From a bacterium (GTDB lineage: Bacteria; Patescibacteriota; Minisyncoccia; UBA6257; GWB1-50-10), in the NCBI GenBank assembly GCA_027310235.1, contig DAIDBF010000098.1, forward strand, positions 1-5,620: a stretch of DNA of 5,620 nt, in the 5' to 3' direction. Below the pieces are notes generated by a model. The model saw nothing but the letters and a program-made list of their open reading frames with translations, had not been told where the DNA came from and made no database searches. A program made the position numbers and the translations under genes. Of the stretch, positions 1-4,773 are shown one piece after another. Each line of letters starts with the position of its first letter. Position 1 is the first letter of the stretch.

Positions 1-1776
1 CTCGTATATTTTGCGAGCATCCGGGAGAAACGCTGGCTTTTCGCGCAGGCGGCAATCGCGGGATATGGAGCGCTTTTAACGCTTTTTTTCGCGCTCCCCG
101 TTTTTGTATACAACTTCTACCAGTCGGCCAAGCCGCAATCATTTCTTGATTCGGGCGGACTGCTTATTGATCTCGCCGCGCCGTTCCTTTCGCTTCTCAC
201 GCAATGGAAAAACGCCGCGGTGCCGTTCGCGGGCGCGTGGAACAGTTTCCTTTTTATTGCTTCGCTCATTATTTTTATTTTTTTCGTATTCGGTTTTATC
301 CGTTCGAGAAAAAATGAAAAACATCGTGTGCTTCGCAATCTTTTTATCGCGTCAATCGTGCTCCAAATCGCAAGCAATTTTATTTTAAATCTCTTTCCCG
401 GCCTCACGGTCCATTATTACCGCTCATCGCCTTTTTTCCTCGCATTCTATTTTGCGCTCGCGCTCCTCGGCATGTATCACGCGCTCGAGGAGGGGCGTTT
501 TTGGAAGGTGCGCCGCAAGGGAGTTCTCGCGGGAATCGCGGCGATGATACTCTGCATTACAGTATGGGTTTTCGGTTTTCGTTTCGATCGGGAGACCACA
601 TTTATCTCTCCGGTGCTGGGGGCGGATGAGAATCGCGGCACTGCGGCGTATTATTTCAGGCCGGAGGATTATCCCGATTATCCGCTCGCGCAAGAAATTA
701 CGAATCGCATACTCCAAGAGAAAACACAGAGGATTTTCGTGGAGGGGGATATGTACCAGATCCGTCGCCTCGGGAGCCCGCTTATGATCGCGACGCTCCT
801 CAATCTGAACGGAAGGGGCACGTTGAACGGGCTTCTCTACGAATCGGCGCACCAGAGCGACTTTATTCTTCCGCTCTCGCACGCGACTTCGCACGCGCTC
901 CTCTGGGGCTATTCCGACACCTCGCTCGTCTATGATTTTGATTTGATTACGCAGTTCAGGGAGAATTTCGATCGCATGCGGCTCATGGGTGTGGATTATT
1001 TTTTGGTGCATTCGGTTGATGCGATCGAGCGGCTGAGTATCATGGGCGACCAAGTGGAGGAAGTGGCGCGCTTCGGGGAAGAAAAAAGGGAGGTGCCGCC
1101 CGGGTTCCAATATGCATTACTCCAGTACCGCCTGTATCGCGTGAAATATCCCGTGCCGCTTGTGTATGCGCCGGAATATCCCGTCGGGCTTTTCGTCGAC
1201 ACCTCGCGTTCAAACACATCGTCATTCAAAGATCTCTCGATCGAGCTTTTCCGCAGGAGTGGCTCCTACAATATGCCCGTCGCGTTCGCGAAGGATATCT
1301 TCGGCGTAACGCCCCGCGAGCTCGGTGCGTTCGATTATTTTCTCATCACTCCGAAGAGCGCGCGGAATGCGGAGCTTGTCGCGGCGCTCGAACGGACGCG
1401 GAAGCCGGTTATTATCTACAACCGCTTCGATGACAGTATTTATTCATTTATTGTCTCCATGAAGGAGCATCCGAAAACTCTCGTTCCAGCTGCAACAGGA
1501 ATAGAGCTTGGCGATACTCGTATTCGGTTCGAGACTTCCGCGACGGGAACAACGCCGTGGATTGTAAATCTCGGAAATTTTCCCGATTGGCGTTCCGACA
1601 GAACGGTGTTTGAAGTGACGCCCGGGCAGATGCTCGTGGTTGCAAAAGGGCAAGAGACCGTGAATATGTATTTCGAACGCGCGGGGTTCGAGAGAATCGC
1701 GGATGGTATCTCTTTCCTCGCGCTTCTCGGTCTTCCGTGGTACGCAGTTTTCATAAAACGTAAATTCTTGAATTAA
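1..1776 (+). CDS. Large polytopic membrane protein, GT-C/YfhO-like, C-terminal 591 residues (5' partial)
   Basis: The reading frame is open from the first base to TAA at 1774-1776, so the true start lies upstream; a GTG at 220 is only an internal codon (residue 74). Residues below are counted from the window edge. Hydrophobic spans are visible at about 16-41, 79-100, 112-132, 141-160 and 178-199. A long, mostly hydrophilic domain follows at about 200-565, then a last hydrophobic span near 568-584 and a basic tail ending KRKFLN. Multiple helices, then a large extracytoplasmic domain containing 'MGVDYFLVHS', and a closing 'FPDW...PGQ...' segment before the last helix resemble the C-terminal halves of GT-C-type glycosyltransferases and YfhO-like proteins. 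This is recognised by pattern, not by search, and the catalytic N-terminal part is outside the window. The role is inferred to be surface glycan assembly or protein glycosylation. The stop codon lies in the arm of the left RAYT hairpin. Confident as a gene, only moderately as a family. Confidence 0.85.
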   Translation, partial: LVYFASIREKRWLFAQAAIAGYGALLTLFFALPVFVYNFYQSAKPQSFLDSGGLLIDLAAPFLSLLTQWKNAAVPFAGAWNSFLFIASLIIFIFFVFGFIRSRKNEKHRVLRNLFIASIVLQIASNFILNLFPGLTVHYYRSSPFFLAFYFALALLGMYHALEEGRFWKVRRKGVLAGIAAMILCITVWVFGFRFDRETTFISPVLGADENRGTAAYYFRPEDYPDYPLAQEITNRILQEKTQRIFVEGDMYQIRRLGSPLMIATLLNLNGRGTLNGLLYESAHQSDFILPLSHATSHALLWGYSDTSLVYDFDLITQFRENFDRMRLMGVDYFLVHSVDAIERLSIMGDQVEEVARFGEEKREVPPGFQYALLQYRLYRVKYPVPLVYAPEYPVGLFVDTSRSNTSSFKDLSIELFRRSGSYNMPVAFAKDIFGVTPRELGAFDYFLITPKSARNAELVAALERTRKPVIIYNRFDDSIYSFIVSMKEHPKTLVPAATGIELGDTRIRFETSATGTTPWIVNLGNFPDWRSDRTVFEVTPGQMLVVAKGQETVNMYFERAGFERIADGISFLALLGLPWYAVFIKRKFLN

Positions 1777-1798
1777 CGACCTCGTAGGTCATTAATTT
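1771..1798 (+). repeat. Left REP-like hairpin (copy 1)
   Basis: This is a near-perfect inverted repeat: 12-nt arm AATTAACGACCT, loop CGT, arm AGGTCATTAATT, with one C/A mismatch on the plus strand that becomes a G-T wobble on the minus strand. The core is GACCTCGTAGGTC at 1778-1790. The TAA of the upstream membrane-protein gene lies within the left arm. It ends 11 nt before the transposase ATG, so in mRNA it could affect translation of the transposase or end transcription from upstream; both are inference. Confidence 0.85.
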
Positions 1799-1809
1799 CA
1801 TCCAGTCAT

Positions 1810-2535
1810 ATGAAATTATTTCACGTAGTAAGCAGGGGAGTGGATAGACGGAAAATCTTCCTCGATAAGAGCGATTATTATCGTTTTATTCACGATCTTT
1901 TTGAATTTAATGATTTGGCCCCCGCGCTGAATATTCATTATTCTTTTGGAAAAATAATGAAATCTAGTGACCTACGAGGTCGTTATCTTGGAGAGAAAAG
2001 AGAACCGAGAAAGCTTTTGGTGCGCGTCCATGCGTTCTGCCTTATGCCAAATCATTATCATCTTCTCCTTTCGCCGGTCGCAGAGAATGGGATTACTTCG
2101 TTTATGAGGAAATTGAACGCTGGATATGCGAAATATTTTAATGAGAAAAATGAGCGTGAAGGTACATTATTTCAAGGGAGATTTAAATCAGTTCCAATTG
2201 CTACGCAAGCTCACCTGAACCATATTTTATACTATATTCACTGCAACGCACTTGATCTATTTGCTCCGGAATGGAGAAATAGAGAAAGAAAGAAATCCCC
2301 TAAGGGATTAATGCAATTGCTTGATTCATACCGTTGGAGTAGCCATGGTGATTATATGGGTGTGAAAAATTTTCCTTCGGTCACTCAGCGTCATTTTTTC
2401 CTTGAATATTTTGAGGGGAGCACAGGATATAGCAATTCAATGGAAGACTGGCTGAAAGATTTCGATTTCAAAAGAGAATACGAAAAGGCAGGCGGAAAGA
2501 AGCGGTGGAATATATTTCTTGAGGATCAAAATTAA
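1810..2535 (+). CDS. REP-associated tyrosine transposase (RAYT, Y1/HUH family)
   Basis: This is a 241-residue single-strand DNA transposase of the Y1_Tnp (IS200-like) superfamily, expected to nick and join hairpin-bearing single strands through a 5'-phosphotyrosine. The N-terminus FHVVSRGVDRRKIF (4-17) is the usual family start and supports the ATG at 1810. The HUH metal-binding motif is H82-Y83-H84 in LMPNHYHLLL. The likely nucleophile is Y106 in KLNAGYAKYFNEK, with Y109 as the alternative. LFQGRFKS (120-127) and YRWSSHGDY (174-182) are further family landmarks, and the length is ordinary. About 30 residues (about 38-69) are inserted between the first helix and the strand before HUH; this region contains DLRGR, encoded by the internal palindrome. 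No Shine-Dalgarno is visible before the ATG, and no TnpB partner is present. The frame is intact, so the enzyme could be active. TAA at 2533-2535 lies in the right hairpin. Confidence 0.93.
   Translation: MKLFHVVSRGVDRRKIFLDKSDYYRFIHDLFEFNDLAPALNIHYSFGKIMKSSDLRGRYLGEKREPRKLLVRVHAFCLMPNHYHLLLSPVAENGITSFMRKLNAGYAKYFNEKNEREGTLFQGRFKSVPIATQAHLNHILYYIHCNALDLFAPEWRNRERKKSPKGLMQLLDSYRWSSHGDYMGVKNFPSVTQRHFFLEYFEGSTGYSNSMEDWLKDFDFKREYEKAGGKKRWNIFLEDQN
1961..1988 (-). repeat. Internal REP-like hairpin inside the transposase gene (copy 2, inverted)
   Basis: The core GACCTACGAGGTC occupies 1969-1981 and is in frame, encoding D54-L55-R56-G57 and the first base of R58. Read on the minus strand, its extended core TAACGACCTCGTAGGTCA matches the left terminal copy exactly over 18 nt, so it is inverted relative to the two terminal copies. 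On the plus strand (the transposase mRNA), UAGUGACCU pairs with AGGUCGUUA through two G-U wobbles, giving a 9-bp stem around loop ACG. The outer flanks diverge from the terminal copies, as expected for a copy under coding constraint. Confidence 0.85.
2294..2309. repeat. Second, unrelated palindrome inside the transposase gene
   Basis: This is a perfect 6-bp inverted repeat, AATCCC and GGGATT, around loop CTAA. It encodes S163-P164-K165-G166-L167 in a basic stretch (RERKKSPKGL) between the conserved IHCNALD and YRWSS segments. It does not match the GACCT hairpins. It could be a chance palindrome, an mRNA stem, or a trace of a different REP type. Confidence 0.45.
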
Positions 2536-2557
2536 CGACCTACGAGGTCACTAATTT
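2530..2557 (+). repeat. Right REP-like hairpin (copy 3)
   Basis: The arms are AATTAACGACCT and AGGTCACTAATT around loop ACG; the core is GACCTACGAGGTC at 2537-2549. The flanks match the left copy in the same orientation, but the three loop bases are the reverse complement of the left copy's loop. On the plus strand the stem has two A/C-type mismatches; on the minus strand these become G-T wobbles. It contains the TAA of the transposase (2533-2535) and, on the minus strand, the TAG of the convergent glycosyltransferase (2540-2542). Confidence 0.85.
2530..2557 (-). terminator. Possible terminator between convergent genes, formed by the right hairpin
   Basis: Read from the glycosyltransferase operon, the minus-strand RNA can form a stem of about 13 bp (two G-U wobbles, loop CGU) whose 3' side runs into UUAAUUUUG. 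This is a weak, U-rich, intrinsic-terminator-like shape at the only gap between two converging genes. On the plus strand the stem has two mismatches and a poorer tail. Most of the U-tract is inside the stem, so termination is only plausible. Confidence 0.35.
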
Positions 2558-3661
2558 GGTGACTTCTTGTGCTGCCTTGTCCCACGAGTGGGTTCTTGCC
2601 CACGCTTTACAGGCGTTTTCGCGGGATTCAAGTTTTTTCTTGTTGAGCCATTCTATTATTTTTTTTGAGAATTTTTCAGTAATGCGACAATCCACAAGCA
2701 TTCCGGTTTCTCCGTGTTGTATCGCTTCGCGGAGCCCCTCCGTGTCATTTCCGATCACAAATGTTCCCGTCGCGTTCGCCTCTATCGCAGTAATTCCGTA
2801 CCCTTCGGTGCGCGAAGGCATTGCAAGAATCCACGCCTCGCTCAACAGTTCCCGCTTGCGCGCTTCGGAAACGAATCCAAGAAACTCAATTTCATCTTTT
2901 GAATATCCTTCCGTGAAGCGGTCAAGTATTTTTTTGAGCCATCGCGGTTCTCCGAAATAAAATCTTCGCCCCGCGATCGCATACCGCACAGAAGGAATGC
3001 TTTTTCGCACGAGAGGGAACGTGCGGAGCAGTATGTCGATGCCTTTGCGCCCTTCGAGGCGTCCCAAAAAAAGCACGGTCGGGCGGGGCGCGTAATTTTT
3101 TTTGATTTTGAAGAAATCCTCATCCACTCCATTTAATACTATTTTCACGTTCCTGAATCCGCGCGCAAGGAGCGTTTCACGCATCCACTTACTTACCACG
3201 ATTACCGTTTCGCGCCGATAAGAAAGGAGAAATAATTTTTCCGCGAGATAGCCCGCAAGCGCATAGAAAAACCGCTGTGAAGAGAAGATGTGCCGTCCGT
3301 TCAATCCGTGCGCCATCACGATTTTCTTCTGCTTCGGGTGGAGGATCGGCGAGAAGAAGGGGAGCACGCTCATATCTTCAAAAAGCGTATCCGGCCGGAT
3401 GCGCCGCAGATAGTTCCCGAGCGCGATGGGCAGGAGTAAATGGATTCGTATCACGTTTTCGGAACGCGGTGATCCGATGCGAATGATACGGATATTGCGA
3501 TATCGTTCTTCCTGTGGCGCGCCGGGAAACCGCGCAGCGAGGAGCGTTACCTCGTGCGTTTCAGCGATCCTCGAAAAGAGTTCAACCAGATTCTTTTCCG
3601 CGCCGCCCGCTTTCGGGTGAAGCGGGCAGTATTTATTGATCACGAGAATCGTCTTTTGCAT
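2540..3661 (-). CDS. GT4-family (GT-B fold) glycosyltransferase
   Basis: This 373-residue retaining glycosyltransferase is of normal length for family GT4. The N-terminal Rossmann half carries the acceptor-side glycine-rich loop HPKAGGAEK (15-23). The donor-side half begins near NGVD (177-180) and VLFLGRLEGRKGID (196-209), with R201 and K206 in the usual nucleotide-sugar phosphate-binding positions. The E-x7-E signature is E286 to E294 in EGYGITAIEANATG. There is no signal peptide or clear membrane span, so it should be cytosolic or peripheral, transferring a sugar from a nucleotide donor to a lipid or glycan acceptor; the specific sugars cannot be read. ATG at 3659-3661 lies one base after the stop of the upstream GT2 gene, which implies co-transcription and translational coupling; only a poor Shine-Dalgarno (TCAAG) is visible. 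The last residues (about LVTS) and the TAG stop are encoded by the RAYT right repeat, so the original C-terminus was probably altered slightly. Confidence 0.93.
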   Translation of the reverse strand: MQKTILVINKYCPLHPKAGGAEKNLVELFSRIAETHEVTLLAARFPGAPQEERYRNIRIIRIGSPRSENVIRIHLLLPIALGNYLRRIRPDTLFEDMSVLPFFSPILHPKQKKIVMAHGLNGRHIFSSQRFFYALAGYLAEKLFLLSYRRETVIVVSKWMRETLLARGFRNVKIVLNGVDEDFFKIKKNYAPRPTVLFLGRLEGRKGIDILLRTFPLVRKSIPSVRYAIAGRRFYFGEPRWLKKILDRFTEGYSKDEIEFLGFVSEARKRELLSEAWILAMPSRTEGYGITAIEANATGTFVIGNDTEGLREAIQHGETGMLVDCRITEKFSKKIIEWLNKKKLESRENACKAWARTHSWDKAAQEVTKLVTS

Positions 3662-3662
3662 C

Positions 3663-4736
3663 TTACTTGATTGAAAGTGTTGAAAGCAGCACGGAGTTGA
3701 AGATAATCTGAAGGCCGACGATTGTTGAGACGAGGAGCGGTTCGAATATCATATCTCCTGCGCCCAGGATTTTGAACGCGAGGGGAATCGCGATAAAGAG
3801 CGCGCCGAGCATAATCGCGCTCTGCAGCTTGAATACCGCATAAAATTTTTTCATGGATTCGTTTTGTTCTCCCAGACGGGAAGCGAGATATGTTTTTGCG
3901 AAACAGCCGAAGAATAGGAGCTGAATGCCTAGAATCGGGAAAAGCATTTTTACGGTTGCGGAGTTCAGGATGGCGGGGATTGGGAAGGGTGCGCTATGCG
4001 CAAGGGCGAGCGAAAAAACGCCAAGCGCGAAAAGGAAAGCGCCTGTCGAGAGATAATACGCAAGCGGCGCCTGGAGCAGAATATATTTCATGTGCGCAAA
4101 CCCATCGCGGTAGCGGCGGAGTTTTGAAATACCCTTCCGGCGAAGATACTCGATGGGAATTTCGGCGATCACAAAATGTTTCTGTTTCGCCTTAATAATC
4201 ATTTCCGTCGCGAATTCCATGCCATTCGTCTTTAAATCAAGTTCAAGAAATGTTTGCCTTCTCATCGCGCGGTAACCGGACTGGCTGTCTGAAATTCCGA
4301 TGCCAAAACAAATGCGGAGCAGCGTGTTAAAAAGAGGCGTGCCGAAGAAACGATGGGGGAGCGGCATCGCGCCTTTCTCGACGTGTCCTTTCAATCTGCT
4401 TCCGATTACGATATCGGCGCCCTCAAGCACTTTTAAAAAGTTCGGAAGTTCGGAGAAGCGATACGTGCCGTCCGCGTCCGCGTAGATGATGATTGTTCCT
4501 TTCGCGTGTCGTACCCCTTCTTTAACTGCAAAACCGTATCCCTCGGTGCCATGCTCGACGAGTACCGCTCCTCCCCGTTCCGCAATCGCGCCGGAGCCGT
4601 CCTCGGAAGAATCGGAAACGATAATTTCTATCGGGAGATTGTTATTCTCCGCTGTGGATTTTATTTCTTTGAGGCATGCTTCAAGCGTTTCTTTCTCGTT
4701 TCTGCAGGGGAGTACTACTGATATAAGAGGGAACAT
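3663..4736 (-). CDS. GT2-family membrane-anchored glycosyltransferase (DPM1/polyprenyl-phosphate type)
   Basis: This is a 357-residue inverting GT-A enzyme. SVVLPCRNE (6-14) opens the nucleotide-binding domain, DADGTY (87-92) is the metal-binding DXD-type motif, DSQSGYRA (150-157) and GMEFATEM (172-179) are family landmarks, and RRKGISKLRRYRDG (199-212) is the basic loop typical of polyprenyl-phosphate sugar synthases. Four hydrophobic spans follow at about 228-246, 263-285, 305-324 and 332-354, which would hold it in the cytoplasmic membrane. The likely reaction is transfer of a sugar from a nucleotide donor to polyprenyl phosphate, supplying a lipid-linked donor to GT-C enzymes such as the flanking membrane proteins; the sugar is not determinable. 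ATG at 4734-4736 is chosen because the conserved domain starts four residues later and a TATAAT lies 9 bases upstream. It is the first gene of a two-gene operon. Confidence 0.93.
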   Translation of the reverse strand: MFPLISVVLPCRNEKETLEACLKEIKSTAENNNLPIEIIVSDSSEDGSGAIAERGGAVLVEHGTEGYGFAVKEGVRHAKGTIIIYADADGTYRFSELPNFLKVLEGADIVIGSRLKGHVEKGAMPLPHRFFGTPLFNTLLRICFGIGISDSQSGYRAMRRQTFLELDLKTNGMEFATEMIIKAKQKHFVIAEIPIEYLRRKGISKLRRYRDGFAHMKYILLQAPLAYYLSTGAFLFALGVFSLALAHSAPFPIPAILNSATVKMLFPILGIQLLFFGCFAKTYLASRLGEQNESMKKFYAVFKLQSAIMLGALFIAIPLAFKILGAGDMIFEPLLVSTIVGLQIIFNSVLLSTLSIK

Positions 4737-4773
4737 CGTCTATAATTATACCATGGGGTTTTTCCTTGTCGTC
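4718..4773. promoter_or_regulatory. Overlapping divergent promoters sharing one palindromic -10 (TATAATTATA)
   Basis: Only 16 bp (4737-4752) separate the two divergent ATGs. The palindrome TATAATTATA at 4741-4750 reads as a consensus TATAAT on both strands. Plus strand: TATAAT 4741-4746 with CTGATA (4 of 6 to TTGACA) at 4718-4723 and a 17-bp spacer; the predicted start is about 4753, the A of the ATG. Minus strand: TATAAT at 4750-4745 preceded by TGG, giving a perfect extended -10 (TGnTATAAT), with ACGACA (4 of 6) at 4772-4767 and a 16-bp spacer; the predicted leader is only a few bases. No Shine-Dalgarno lies before either ATG. Both -35 boxes lie inside the opposite gene. The boxes are seen directly; activity is inferred. 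Confidence 0.65.

Larger units (their letters stand above)
1771..2557 (+). mobile_element. RAYT transposon-like unit: transposase gene bracketed by hairpin repeats
   Basis: The unit runs from the left hairpin (1771-1798) through the transposase gene to the right hairpin (2530-2557), 787 bp in all. The two terminal 28-nt copies match at 24 positions and are in direct orientation by their flanks; a third copy lies inverted inside the gene at 1961-1988. The DNA between the repeats is visibly more A/T-rich than its neighbours (for example about 32% G+C at 2101-2160, against 55% at 1321-1380). It sits precisely between two convergent genes. RAYT proteins are known to be linked to REP palindromes, which they bind and cut as single strands. 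That this unit moves or moved as a block is inference. No TnpB gene and no target-site duplication are visible. Confidence 0.75.

Noticed and set aside
220..222. GTG at 220 as the start of the left membrane-protein gene
   Set aside because: The same frame is open back to base 1 and encodes a further hydrophobic helix and a sensible loop upstream, so the gene is 5' truncated by the window and not started here.
424..1110. Long open frame of 228 codons on the minus strand opposite the left membrane-protein gene
   Set aside because: It lies wholly antisense to a clear coding frame. Its product is an arginine/glutamate/histidine-rich mixture without domains, as expected from the complement of G+C-rich codons.
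1440..1754. Antisense open frames near the end of the left membrane-protein gene
   Set aside because: Several overlapping short frames are open here at once on the minus strand, with no start signals and no recognisable product; they are shadows of the real gene.
1810..2535. IS200/IS605 insertion sequence with TnpB-type nuclease and omega RNA
   Set aside because: The protein has RAYT-type features, no TnpB gene or remnant is present, and the flanks are short symmetrical hairpins and not distinct left and right ends.
1771..2557. CRISPR-like repeat array
   Set aside because: There are only three copies, unevenly spaced, one inverted and inside a gene, each an individual hairpin; this fits REP elements and not a CRISPR array.
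2547..2563. Extra inverted repeat GTCAC and GTGAC just beyond the right hairpin
   Set aside because: It has only 5-bp arms around 7 bases, overlapping the GT4 C-terminal codons. It may be a trace of the insertion site but is too short to distinguish from chance.
2659..2666. A8 runs in the GT4 gene (also at 3096-3103) as possible programmed frameshift sites
   Set aside because: The GT4 frame reads through both with all motifs in order on either side, and the Lys/Asn-rich context explains the runs. There is no overlapping alternative product and no downstream stem to support slippage.
3890..4195. Plus-strand open frame opposite the GT2 gene
   Set aside because: It is antisense to the membrane-spanning part of a well-supported GT2 gene and has a low-complexity basic product with no family resemblance.
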